DNA of 64,000 bases from Adiantum capillus-veneris. Lineage: Eukaryota; Streptophyta; Polypodiopsida; Polypodiales; Pteridaceae. Positions 25,003-36,784 of this stretch are shown piece by piece. Location of the stretch: positions 94,059,342 through 94,123,341 of the forward strand of contig CM043953.1 of assembly GCA_014529385.2 (NCBI GenBank), written 5' to 3'. Position 1 is the stretch's first letter, and every line of letters begins with the position of its first letter. The notes under the pieces are model-generated. The model saw only the letters and a list, made by a program, of their open reading frames with translations. It ran no database searches and was not told the origin of the DNA. Position numbers and translations under genes: made by a program.

Positions 25003-25800
25003 CTAGGTTAAATCTTGGGGAGATTTTTAGATTGATGTTTGGATGTTGAAGGATGCGAATGTTTGAAATAATAGAAGAACCTAGAAAAATTGATTTGAAT
25101 TTTTGTATGGTATTGAAGACTGAACTTTCCTGGTACAGGAAAATGTTCATTCAGCCTACCAGAAATTCCAGGTGTTCACCATCATGTTTGAAAATGCATG
25201 CCAATCACCAAATTATCAGTTTTGAAAAAGGGTGATGATGATTTTGGATAGGGTGTTTGCACCAACTATTCCAAGGGTGCATAGAGGATGGGGTATCAAC
25301 TGGAGTCCATTTTGAGGAATCTATACCATCGATGCTAACAAGATATGGTGCATGGATATCAATCTCAAGAAACTTCGTTGGGCAGAGGAGTTAAAAGTCA
25401 TCGAAGTTTATCTTTTCATTGGTACTAAGAATCCGGATGCTACCATTACCTTGGGAGGAGAAAAGATATCTCAGACTCAATGGGTCTATAACCAAGTTAC
25501 AAAAGTTATCCATGGTGGTAGGATTCGACCCATATGTGTATCTCGTAGCTTTCAAGGGTCAAAGGAAACTTATTATTTTGATCCTTTAGCCTATCCTTTT
25601 GTAGTCACTAAACTCAAAATATAGAGACATTACAATCCTTGTACCTAAAGACTACGACCCTTGGTAGCAAATAATATGTGTATAAATAAAGTTTGGATTA
25701 ATATTATCTTTTGTTTGTATTATTGTCTGATCAAGTCTTGCCTTAAACTGGATTAAAGTTAGAGTATCCAATAAAGTTTCACTTAATCTATATTGCACAG

Positions 25801-26640
25801 AGTGCGGTGTATACATCTCTTCAAGAGAAAAAGCTACTTCTCAAGCAAGCTAAACTTCCCTCTTTCAAAGGGGAAGGAGCCCTAGTTGAGCGCGATGCTG
25901 AAGTGTGGCTCGAAGAGATGGAGGATTATTTTGTTGCTGCTGGTACTACTCCCGATAACCAGGCAATGTTGGCTATGTTTCGTCTCACGGGGGATGCCAA
26001 GCTTTGGTGGAAACAACACTGCAAAGATAATCAAGTAGCTCAAAACACTCAAACTTGGGAAGACATTAAGTATGCTATCAAAGGACGTTATCTTCCACCC
26101 GCACACGAATCCCTTAAGATGAATTAATTCTTCAACTTACGTCAGTTTCATCTTACAGTGGAAGAATACTACTCCAAATTTGTAACTCTTAGGCGCTATG
26201 CTCCGCCAATGACCGCAGATCAACAAGTAGCCCGTTTCTGCCAAGGGCTAAATGTTCCTTTAAATACTCGTCTAGAAGCCATGAGGCCTATAAATTTGCA
26301 AGATGCTCTTTTAGGAGCAAAACCCTTAGCTAAAGAGATGTCAAACTCTCAAAGGGTACAAAATGGAAATTTAAGGAATGCTGAAAGGAGAGGACGGTCT
26401 ATGATGTGGAACCAAAGGCAAGTTCACCTAGTTCACCAAACTCATCCAATAGTTGCAGCTTCAGCAAATGGAGCTCAAAATGCAGATCTTAGATGCTATG
26501 AATGCAACGAGCTAGGACATTTCAGGAATGTATGTCCTAGGCGAGTCTTCGCAACAAATACACCTAATCGAGCTAGAGGATGAGGCCAAATAATAAATCG
26601 TGGAGAAAGAAATGGAGGACGAGGTCGAGGGCGCGAAATG
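25801..26640 (+). pseudogene. N2 gag (capsid and zinc knuckle)
   Basis: Frame from 25,801: LPSFKGEGALVERDAEVWLE, LAMFRLTGDAKLWWKQHC, then a TAA (26,125) and NLRQFHLTVEEYYSKFVTLR, RFCQGLNVPLNTRLEAM: the standard chromovirus capsid. CYECNELGHFRNVC (26,494-26,535) is a CCHC zinc knuckle. A TGA at 26,581 follows, then a Gly/Arg-rich linker. The frame itself never shifts. Confidence 0.9.
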
Positions 26641-27236
26641 GCTACCAGAGTCAATGCTATCATAGGAGAACCAACATTGGGAGAAGAACAAGAGGAAAGA
26701 GCAACTCTACATGTTGCAATTGATAACCCAAGAGCAAGACAACAATATGCTGTCATTCAAACACCTGCAAATCACCAAGGTGAAAAATTTGAGCTTCTTA
26801 TTGATTGTGGTAGTACTCATTCTTTCTTGTCACCTAAATGTTTAAGGAGATTAGGACTTAATCAACATCCTACAAGAAAGATGAGAGTTGAATTAACCAA
26901 TGGAAAGGAGGTGTTATCTCAGATCACTGTGGGCAAAATAGATTTCAAGTTGGGAGAATACTCTACTTCTGCTACTTTTCGAACCTTACCCATAGGAATC
27001 TATGACGGAATTCTTGGAATAGACTGGTTAGCCAGTCATAATGCCAATATCCATTGTGCCCAAGGAAGTGTTACTTTTGTGGACAACCTAGGTCAAGAAG
27101 TCACTATTCAAGGCCAGAATGGACGACCAAAAGCTTACTTGGTCAAAGCTAATCGTCTTTTGAAAGGGTTACGCAAGGGTCAACAAATTTTTGTAGTCAA
27201 GCTAAACAAAGTAGAAAAATCTTCTTCCAACCCTGA
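26641..27236 (+). pseudogene. N2 aspartic protease
   Basis: ELLIDCGSTHSFLSPKCL (26,800) is the retropepsin active-site loop and YDGILGIDWLASHNANI the ILGxDWL end of the fold. The active site reads D-C-G rather than the usual D-S-G or D-T-G, which fits a point mutation of Ser to Cys; whether it would still work is unknown. Confidence 0.88.
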
Positions 27237-28230
27237 ACCAATGTGGCTAGAAGAATTTTCGGATGTTTTCCCTGCTGAACTTTATGAACTACCACCACCT
27301 AGGGAGGTAGACCATGAAATCAAAATTTTTCCAGGTAGTGAACCAGTCTCAAGAGCGTCGTACAAGATGTCACTTCCAGAGGCTATAGAACTCAAGGAGA
27401 AGCTCAAGCATTTGATTGAGCAAGGGTTTATCTGACCTAGTACATCTCCATGGGGTGCACCTGTTCTCTTCCAAAAGAAAAAGGATGGCTCTCTTCGACT
27501 TTGCATAGATTATAGGGGCTTAAATCAGGTTACCATCAAGAATAAATATCCAATTCCTCGTATCAATGAGATGCTGGACAGATTACATGGAGCCAAAATA
27601 TTCACGAAGATTGATCTTTGATCTGGCTATCATCAAATTCGAATCCAGGAGGCTGATATCTCCAAAACAGCTTTCAACACTCGTTATGGTCATTACGAAT
27701 TTACAGTGATGGCTTTCGGACTTACGAACGCTCCTGCAACTTTCAATCGTCTGATGCACGACATCTTTAGAGAATTCTTGGACGATTTTGTCCTAGTATT
27801 CTTTGACGATATCTTAATTTATTCCAAATCAGAGGAAGAGCATGAAGGACATGTTAGGAAAGTGTTAGAGCTTTTACGCCGAAATAAGCTGTATGCAAAG
27901 AAAAGCAAATGTACCTTCTTTACCCCTAAGGTCTGTTACTTAGGGTTTATCATTTCACCTGAAGGAGTCTCTGTTGACCCTGACAAAGTCAAAGATATTG
28001 TGGAATGGCCTCAACCCACTTCAAAAACCGAAGTCAGAGGGTTCTTAGGTATCACAGGGTGGTACAGGATCTTTGTAAAGGACTATGCTCTTAAAGCTGC
28101 ACCACTAACCGACTTGCTAAAGAAAGGAGCAACGATACTTTGGGAAGAAAAACATGAATCTTACTTCAAACAGCTTAAGGAGTATCTTGCTTCAGAACCT
28201 CTCTTAAAACTTCCAAATTTCACCCAATAA
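27237..28230 (+). pseudogene. N2 reverse transcriptase
   Basis: Blocks in order: [110 protein letters not shown] (catalytic box with FFDD), LGFIISPEGVSVDPDKV and FLGITGWYR. Stops are TGA 27,433, TGA 27,619 and TAA 28,228; the first two replace Arg codons conserved in the family (GFIRPS, DLRSGY). Confidence 0.93.
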
Positions 28231-28590
28231 TTCGAGGTGATCACATATGCTAGTAACCTTGCATTAGGAGGAGTCCTTACTCAAGAAGGAAGGCCTGTAG
28301 CTTTTACTTCTCAGAAGATTAGGATTCATGAAGTGAATTATGCTACACATGATTTAGAATTGCTAGCAGTTATTCATGCTCTCAAGCTATGGAGACATTA
28401 TCTATTGGGATGCAAATTCCAATTGGTAACAGATCACAAGAGTCTTAAGTGGATTTTTACCCAACCTAACCTTAACATGAGACAGAGGAGATGGATAGAG
28501 CTCATGCACAAATATGATTTTGATATTAAATTTAGACCAGGTAAGGATAATGTTGTGGCAGATGCCCTAAGCCGTAAAGCTTTTTTGGGG
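28231..28590 (+). pseudogene. N2 RNase H
   Basis: EVITYASNLALGGVLTQEGR, VAFTSQKIRIHEVNYATHDL, LKLWRHYLLGCKFQLVTDHK, LKWIFTQPN, GKDNVVADALSRK. The first catalytic Asp of the family (TDAS) is Tyr here (TYAS), a single G-to-T change, so this copy should be inactive even without the nearby stop. Confidence 0.9.
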
Positions 28591-30060
28591 GCAATTTCCA
28601 TGGCTAACAACCCTATTCTAGACAAGGTCTTGGATGCTGTTGTCAGAGATACAGATTACCAGATGCTTGCTAGTATCCTACGTGAAGAGAGGGTATCATC
28701 AAATCAGCCTAAACCTCTACATTACTCCTTAGAAGATGGGAAAATTTACTATAGGAATCGACTATGCATACCTAAGGATTCTACCCTAAGGAATGCTATC
28801 CTATATGAAGCACATGATAGCCCAACTTCAGGACATCCAGGTTATGCCAAAACCATCAATGCAATTCACAGAAGTTACTATTGGCAAGGTATGAAGGGTG
28901 ATGTCCTTCGCTATGTCAAGCAGTGTTTGTCTTGTCAAAGGATTAAGGGAGAGAGACTAAAGATGCCAGGTAAATTACATCCTTTAGATATTCCCCAAAT
29001 GAAATGGGAATGTATTAGCATGGACTTTATCACCGGGTTTCCTTCTGTCCAAGCTGGATATGATTCAATCATGGTCATAGTTGACTTGCTTACTAAAGTG
29101 GCTCACTTAATCCCAGTCAAGACAACCTTTACAGCTTCAGATATTGCTCGTCTGTTTGTGAAGGTGGTTTTCAGAATTCATGGTTTACCCAAGAGGATTG
29201 TTAGCGATCGTGATGCCAAGTTTACTTCAAAGTTTTGGGTATCATTGTTTCAAGCTATTGGAACCCAGTTATGTTTTAGTACTGCTTATCATCCTCAAAC
29301 TGATGGCCAAACTGAAAGAGTTAATCAAGTAATTGAAGACATCCTCAAAGCCTATTGCAATAGAGAACCTCGCAAGTGGATTCAATACCTACCCTTGGTA
29401 GAGTATGCATACAATTCCTCTACTCATAGAAGTATTGGAATGACACCTTTTAATACTCTTTATGGTCAAAAATGTTTATCACCTCTTAACTTTTCTGACC
29501 CCACTATAAGGGTAGAAGCCTCAAAGAAAATGCTTGAAGAAATGGAAGCTCAAACCAAAGCTATTCGAAGGGATATTCAAGCAGCTCAAGATCGACAAAA
29601 GAAGTACGCCGACTTAAAAAGATCTGATCGGATTTTCAAAGAAGGTGACAAAGTTTTCTTACGAGTAAAGCCCAAAAAGAGCAATCTGTCTCTCGGAAGG
29701 TATAAGAAGCTTAGCTACCGATTTTGTGGACCTTAAGAAATAATCAAGGTTGTAAGTAATCAAGCTTATAGACTAAAACTCCCTTCTCATCTCAAAGTGC
29801 ATAATGTATTTCATGTAAGTCTGTTAAAACCTTATGTATATAACCCTGACCATGTCCTTGATGATGAGCAAATCATTTTACCTGCTCAAGATGTTCTACA
29901 ACTCCAACCTGATACTATCCTAGAAACTCGAGAGAGAAAGCTTAGGAATAGATCCATCAAAGAACATCTTATCTTATGGAAGGATTTCCCTATAGAGGAT
30001 GCTACTTGGGAAGATGAGACATCCCTTCTTAAGGATTACCCTTCACTGTTCTTGAGATGA
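28591..30060 (+). pseudogene. N2 integrase with C-terminal chromodomain
   Basis: HHCC finger at 28,810-28,940 (EAHDSPTSGHPGYAK ... CLSCQRIKG); catalytic core with D in SMDFITGFPSV, D in SDRDAKFTSKF and E in DGQTERVNQVIEDILKAYC; GPxxI and [13 protein letters not shown]; then a chromodomain-like end, [33 protein letters not shown]. Chromodomains in this clade direct insertion to certain chromatin. One TAA (29,734) separates the core from the last part. All catalytic residues are kept. Confidence 0.93.
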
Positions 30061-30080
30061 AGGCATCTCAAATTCTAAGT

Positions 30081-30089
30081 TGGGGAGAT
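30081..30089 (+). promoter_or_regulatory. Polypurine tract of N2
   Basis: TGGGGAGAT directly before the TGTAAGG of the 3' LTR, 21 bp after the gag-pol stop. Confidence 0.75.
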
Positions 30090-32635
30090 TGTAAGGTCTC
30101 TACTTTCAAATTGCACACAAGTTCTATTACGCATTTGTATTTTTTTGAACCATCACTCCTTATTTAAGATATTCGAGTTCAAATTATGAATTGTAGGTTG
30201 AGAAAACCTAGAAATTAAAATTTACGCTACAAAATTCTGACATGTTTAGCTATATGAATAACTAACTAACTTATTGCAAGACTTATTTACTGATTGTAGA
30301 ATTTTCTTTTACTACTGTAAAGTTAATATAAGACTGTAAAGTTTAACTTAAAAATGTAAAGTAAATTATCATTAAGAAAATAAATAAAATAATTATAAAG
30401 ACAAAAGAATACACAGGGATGACAAATGAAGGCACATGGATCACATAGGAGGGGACAAAGTGGGACACACTGTCACATGAAAAAGGAGAGGCTACTCTTG
30501 ACTAATCTTGAAGGCGTCCACAAACCACTAAGAGAGCAAAAACTCTAGTGGACTAATAAAGTGTGTATTAATTAAGCATTCAATTAACTTTAGGAATGAT
30601 GTATGTGTGCTATCTCTTACTCTAATCTCTAATGGATTACTAAGATTCAATTAGTTATGTGTGTGTGTGTATGTGCTATCTCTTACTCTAATCTCTAATG
30701 GATTAGTAAGATTCAATTAGTTATGTGTGTGTGAGTGCTATCTATTACTCTAATCTTCTAATAGATTAGTAAGATTTAATTAGCTTTAAGATGGATATGT
30801 GTGTGTGTGTTATCTTTTACTCTAATCTCTCTAATAGATTGGTGAGATTCAATTAGCTTTAGAAAAGTATGTGTGTGTGTTCTCCTTTACTCTAATATTT
30901 CTAATGGATTAGTAAGATTCAATTAAATTTAGAAAAGATGTGTGTGTATGTTTTCTTTTACTCCAATCTCTCTAAGTATACCTACTCTCTCTAGTTAGTA
31001 CATCTTCACTATTAACTTATATATTGTTAATTGAAAGTTAATACATAAGAGAAATCATCATATTCTTATTATACATGATGAAATTCTCATTCACCAAGTT
31101 ATTGTCAATTAGGTTAAATAGAATTTTGAATAATACTAAAAATTGATTTAGTTGAAGTATAGAATTGAAGTTAGAATTGGATTAGAAATGTCATGCATAA
31201 AAGTAATGCAGTCCTAAATTTTCACTCGTAATTTACACACTTAATTTTTTATTAATTAAGATTAGCAAATATTTGATGTATAGAAATTAGAGGTAGAACA
31301 ACAACACTAAGTGTGAATCCGAGTTGGCGAGGTTTCAAATTACAGACTCTCTTTGAAAACAAGGAGATTACTAGGAAAATTGACCAATTTAAAGTTCTAA
31401 GTGTATAACATAAGTGTAGTACAAAAAAAATGGCTCCAAAGCGTGCTCAAACCCAAGGTGCTAATGATCATGAAGCTGGTACAAGTAACGGTGGAATCCC
31501 TACGGAAAATGCTATGTCTCCACCAATCGGACCAATCGGAGCTATGGTACAGGTTAGTATTGCAGTTTCAAGTTATGCATCATTGCATATGCGAGACCAT
31601 AGGAATATATTATTTACCTTATGAAAAGAAAACACGGACCGAAACCACGGGGCTTAACCCCAAGAAACGCGTCATATCTTTGACAAGTAGGAAAAATTGT
31701 CTGGTTAAACTGGTTGCTATAGGAAAGAATGTTTGTCCAAAACCTTCGGTATGGTTTCTCTCAAGTCTCTCTACTTATTAGTGCTGGTATTATGTGGCAG
31801 TTGCCGAGGCGTGAGATGACGCCCAGGATGGCACCGCTGATGCTGTGGTGGGAGTACACCTAGATTAGCCCAGCTCGATACTGCAGTTTTGTTTTGCCGT
31901 GGCGTGAGGATGACGCCCAGATTGGCACCGTTGTTGCTGTGACGGGAGTACGTCCAGATTAGCACAACGAGTACTTGTCGAGCGGTATGAGACGCTCATG
32001 AGGACAAGGGTTTTTATGAATAATGTATACACAGATCGGACACAATAGCGCCATTAGAGATTCTTGAGTGAACCTAATCCAAGGGTTGTTGGTTTAAAAT
32101 TGGACGACTTCTTGTTTGACTATTGTTTGTAATACTGTTTGAAGGGCTGTTTTAACGAACCAGTATCATAAATAAAGTAAAGGAACATGTATGTTTAAAC
32201 AGTGTGGTAGTAATTAGATAACAAAAGAAGGGTGAATGTGGTGTGGAAACTGAGAGAATGATACCCCGACGGTATCATTATATGGACGGGTGGACCCGAT
32301 GAGTCGGGTAACTTTCCAACGCTAGAATTTTTTTTTTAGTCATAAATCTTAAAAGAGACAAACCTTGGCGGCTGTGCTTCTGAAACATGGGGAAAAAAGC
32401 GCACAGGTTGGTCACTCTAAGATTTATACTTTTAGGTATAATTGATTATAGATAGTTTTTAGATAGGGTTCTGGTGGTCACGCTCCACCATAGCGAGATA
32501 GGACCAATCCTTCACTAACGGTTCATGCCCGTGGCTACGTAGTAGCTAAGGCAATGTCCGTTGGTTTTTCCTTCTCAGGATTGGAGACCTATCAAAGGTA
32601 CTCCGCTCCTCTTAAAAAGGGTCAGGGACCTCACA
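30090..32635 (+). mobile_element. 3' LTR of N2, promoter deleted
   Basis: TGTAAGG...CCTCACA, 2,546 bp. Compared with the 5' LTR it lacks 22,594-22,876 (about 283 bp, with 'gaag' in its place), the part with the TATA box. The gag first exon copy (ATG 31,430) and the donor CAGGTTAGT are kept. Confidence 0.95.
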
Positions 32636-32640
32636 TGTAG
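32636..32640. repeat. Right TSD of N2
   Basis: TGTAG, direct copy of 22,169-22,173. Confidence 0.93.
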
Positions 32641-33377
32641 AGCCACAAAAAGCTTTGCATGAGTTGCATGTCGGGGTCAAGAGCACCGTGGAGCTCATCT
32701 CCTGTGAAGGGGATGACGAAGCCGAGACTGCATGGGCAAGCGCCCTTGGCAAGGAGAGCCGCCGGGTGAAGGGAGATTAAACTGAGCGCACAAGGGCTCT
32801 ACGACATCGTGCCGGGCTATTGAGCAATTCACGACCCAGGGCCGAAGCTCGCTTTGCGGCGTATCAACCACATCTCTCTCCCATGCTCTCGCGCGCTACT
32901 GCTCAAGCCATGGCGTTTTTGGAGCTTTGATTTCATACTTAAAACGCCTAAGGCCCTTGGCCTTAGGACTTTCAATTTGGTACTAGAGGTGATACACACC
33001 CCGCATCAAGCAAAGAGCTCCGACCTCCGGAGTTGATAAGCATAGATCCAAGTGGATCGAAGGCAGGGCTGGCCAGTACACACACACACAAATTTTCTGC
33101 GTACTATCTGCAAAAAAATCAAAAAATTGATAAAGCGTCTCAAGGGAATTCATCAGCGATGTTATTTCTCAAAATTGATTGCGGTTGAAAGCAATACCAC
33201 TCATACTCGATTCGGCTACAATAGGATTAAAGCAAGTCCCTACATGGATGACATTTTGGATCAATTTTGACTTGGACAATATCAATTTCGACGTGATTAG
33301 CAAGGCTAATTAACCTTTGCGGTGCTCTCAACATCAAGTATTTTTTTTTACTATTCCTTCCACTGCACTATGTCGCC
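32641..33377 (+). other. N1 leader, continued
   Basis: Internal N1 sequence between the N2 insertion and the gag start. No coding region recognised. Confidence 0.6.
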
Positions 33378-33654
33378 ATGGATTCCAATATCAATACGAC
33401 TTTTGATTTCGAGCAAACTATACCTGATACTGTCCGTAATGGCTCGGGGCCGGATGCTCTCAAGGAGAGTGCCCACGACGCTATGGCAGGTGACGACACT
33501 TATGAACTGCTTGATATTCAAGAATTTCGTGCACTTCAGACACGCATATCAATCATGGAAAAAGATTTTGCATCTTTAAATGAAAACGTCACTAAATTAT
33601 CCACGTTAGTGATACAATTATTGCAACAGTAGTCCAAAGGTCCTACTGACATGC
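33378..33654 (+). pseudogene. N1 gag N-terminal part, cut by N3
   Basis: ATG 33,378; 84 codons ending in QLLQQ with a TAG at 33,630. The stretch LDIQEFRALQTRISIMEKDF followed by NENVTKLSTLVIQLL has a coiled-coil heptad look, common at the start of gag. The capsid continues after N3 at 41,391. Confidence 0.7.
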
Positions 33655-33889
33655 TGCTAACTAGGAGTTTAAGCTCCCATTTATAGGATTAGCCGGGCCG
33701 TTAACGACACCGAACTTAACAAAATGCTAATGCAATCTCTAATGGATGACGATGATGGAAATTTTTCTCTGTCGCTTTATCTGCTTCAAATGCCCCATGG
33801 ATTCCGCTGTCTTAAATTCATTTCATTGTCTCGATCATCAAGCTTCAGTTATTACCAAAGTGCACGCCTTCTCCTACTTCCTTCTCTTG

Positions 33890-34170
33890 CTTTGGCTCGA
33901 GACCCAGCTTGCCAGCTCAAGCCTGCTTGCTTACTTCAAGCTTCTCGTTTTCTTGTAAATCTCCTTCTCACCTTTGCCTGCTCAAGCTTGACTTTGCTTG
34001 TAATCCTCTTCTCACCTTGGCTTGCTCAAGCCTCAACGAGCTTACCCTCAAGCTTCTTCGACCAAGCTTCTCCGATGAATTCCCTACTTGCCTTGTATTG
34101 CTCAAGCTTCAACAAGCTTCTTGCTCAAGCTCCTCGCCGAAGCTCTCTTGCTTCAAACTCCCTTGCTTAA
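33890..34170. repeat. Degenerate CTCAAGCTT minisatellite in N3 LTR
   Basis: About twelve CTCAAGC/TTCAAGC/ACAAGC motifs, mostly 15-35 bp apart, e.g. GCTCAAGCCT, CTTCAAGCTTCT, GCTCAAGCTTCAACAAGC. The other LTR has the same array at about 39,220-39,490. Confidence 0.7.
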
Positions 34171-34253
34171 TCTCCTTGGTTCCCAAGATAAAATTTTCTT
34201 CCTCGAGTCCTCCTCATTGTAACCTCCCTCTCCTTGTTTTTTCTTACTTCAAG

Positions 34254-34289
<36 letters not shown>
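34254..34289. repeat. (GA)n tract 1 in N3 left LTR
   Basis: About 36 bp; the corresponding tract in the right LTR (39,594-39,764) is about 170 bp. Confidence 0.95.
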
Positions 34290-34293
<4 letters not shown>

Positions 34294-34476
34294 CTTTGCT
34301 TTGTCTGCTTCGTTCAAGCTCGAGAGGGAGAGAAAGCCTTGCTTGCCTTAAGGACGAAAGCGAGAGAGAGGGATCTTTTCTTGCTCCGAGCCCTCCTTTC
34401 CCCAAGCTTCTTCTCCTTGCAATGCTCTTCTTGCTCATCCTCTTCCCACACGATGCTTCTTCCTTGCCAAGGATGA

Positions 34477-34545
<69 letters not shown>
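34477..34545. repeat. (GA)n tract 2 in N3 left LTR
   Basis: About 69 bp of GA; the counterpart is 39,960-40,036. Confidence 0.95.
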
Positions 34546-34546
<1 letters not shown>

Positions 34547-35898
34547 ACCCTAGTGCAAGCTCCTTCTGTTCCGCCTCGCCTTACCCTCCTCCCCGTTACT
34601 TTGTCTTGCCTTAATGCCCTTTTTGTTGCCTACCCCCTCATGCAAAATCCCCCCCCTATTTTAAGCTTGCCCCCTCCCTTAGCAATGACGGTGCCATCGT
34701 TGCTAGGGAGCATAAGAAGCGCCTCTTGATGATGTGGCAACCAACAACAAGAACGAAGTAGAATTTTCCAAGAGTGATGCCAGAAACGAGCGCAACGATG
34801 AGCTACACCTTTTCCCTTTCTTGGCCAGGCTCATCCGATGCTCGTATAGGCCGGCGCGACCCCGTTTCCTCCTGCGCAGTCCCTCTTCCGCCCCTGCCCG
34901 CCATCGTCCTCCTTTTTTTTCCCTTTATTTCACACACAAAATCCTTTTTTGTTTACAAAGTGGATGGCCAACTCCTCTTAGGCGGCCATTAACTTTGCCT
35001 TGGGTAGCCTTTGGCCCTTTTGGCCATTAAGCCTTGGAGTAAAGGGCGGGCCACATTCGGCATACATATCGACCCAAGCATTGCCAAGCACAACTTATTT
35101 CTCCCAGCAATCCTTGGCTAATAATGTCTTCATGAATTTCAATGTTGTAAAGTCTTGAATAGTGCCACATGCCCGCAAGATGCAAGTATAAGTGATTGCA
35201 TTTAACGTAAGGTCTTCCCATCACATTCAGTCAAAGATGGTCAGACTAGCCAGGCATTGCCAATTACGACTACCATCGGCCAACATTACGCAGGCATTGG
35301 CGTACATACCGGCCAAGGCATTGCTATCTCAAGCACTTATTCTGTTGTATTCAAAACCCTTACTGCTGCTCAAAATTCCTAGAGGGAACACCAACCGAGC
35401 GGATCAGACTAGTACAGAACCGGCCCCCGGTGAATCTTTATCGGGCAATATCTTGGCGACCGGGACTTCGCTCACTTATCTGAAAAGACTGACACGCTCC
35501 ACAATGTGAGCACTTCAAGCCCCTGCATTCATTTCATTTCTGTCACCTCAGCTCAGGTGCCCAATTTGGTACAGATCTGCAATCGACTTGAACTTCAAAA
35601 TGCCATAACTTCTTTAACGTATCTCCAATTGATGAGCCGTAAAGACAGGCCAATAGAGCATGTCGAGCACTATAGTTCTAGATCATAAACTCCCATCTAT
35701 GCTGACTTCAAGCATGATTTTTTTTTACATCATTAAGGCATCTGTTGGTCCTTTTAAGCCGCATCTGGAATACATTAATCATTAAACTTGGCCTATTAAC
35801 AAGACCTCATCACTGACCATTAATCAAGTAGGCTTTCAATAAGCTTGATCTGTATCTTCTTCACATATTTCTTAGCATGGGATCGGAGCTGCATGACA

Positions 35899-35911
35899 TC
35901 CACCCCCTCTG
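35899..35911 (-). promoter_or_regulatory. Polypurine tract of N3
   Basis: On the minus strand CAGAGGGGGTGGA, immediately before the LTR start TGTCATGC. Near-identical AGAGGGGGTGCA strings recur in the ORF. Confidence 0.75.
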
Positions 35912-36784
35912 AACATGCACAGCCTCCGGTCTGTGCCAACTGCACTTCAATCTGCATCTGCTATAGGTACCTTAAGCTCTTGCCATCATCAGGCTCACAT
36001 AACTGGTAAATATATGAAAAATGAAATAAGGCTTACACCCTATTATCAACGTTCTAGCTTAATCATTAGGTATTTGTCCATCAAGAATCTCTGAACTGTA
36101 TGTGCCGTATCTTCAAAGCATTCAATCATGGATAACTTGTTTAGTGAACCTCGCCAGACTCAAGTGCTCCAGTTAATGATGCACACGGCTTGACCATTAA
36201 GCTCTCTTTAAGGAAACCCTGTCAAGATCAAGTATGCCTTACTCTGTCTGAACACAGAATGGCCATCAAGTCCTTTACCTCAAGTTTTGTTAGCAGAACC
36301 AACTCAAAATATGTGAAGATACTTCATCAATTGTCGAAAGAAATCAACTGGAAGCAAGCCATGTAAGCTTATTGATCGCATAACAAAAAACTCTTCTAAC
36401 TTAGCATAGATCTAGGAAACAAAACCTTGTACCATGCAACCTGCTTCAACAGATAACTGGTACTCTTCAAATCACCAACTTCGCACTTTAGTAGCCCCCG
36501 GATCAAACGGGAAACCAATCATTTTCCACACTGTGAGCCTTCCTTTAAAAATTTTGCACCATCCTCCAGGATCATAGGGAAAATACAAGAATTTCCAATC
36601 AATATAGCATAAACATAAATTAGCCCGCAAAATCTTCATGCAAACCGCCTAGATCATATGGCATATAAGTCAATTGCCTATGATCATGCATATATCTGGC
36701 ACCTCTTGGATCAAAAGCTAGCTCAAAATCCCCTACATCATAGGGTAACATCAGATTCCATATAGCATCAGGTAGCATCAGATA

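Larger units (their letters stand above)
22174..32635 (+). mobile_element. N2: chromovirus (Ty3/gypsy with chromodomain), full length
   Basis: Two long LTRs (2,816 and 2,546 bp), PBS, gag-pol in a single frame, PPT and a 5-bp TSD (TGTAG) are all present. The LTRs look about 97-98% identical apart from one large deletion, so it is the youngest large element here. It sits in the leader of N1. Its gag appears to start inside the 5' LTR (see the exon at 23,783). Confidence 0.95.
33655..35898 (-). mobile_element. N3 LTR, left (3' LTR in element orientation)
   Basis: 2,244 bp; it matches 38,978-41,390 throughout except for the length of two GA tracts and scattered substitutions. It contains a run of degenerate CTTGCTCAAGC units (about 33,890-34,170). 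Confidence 0.88.
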
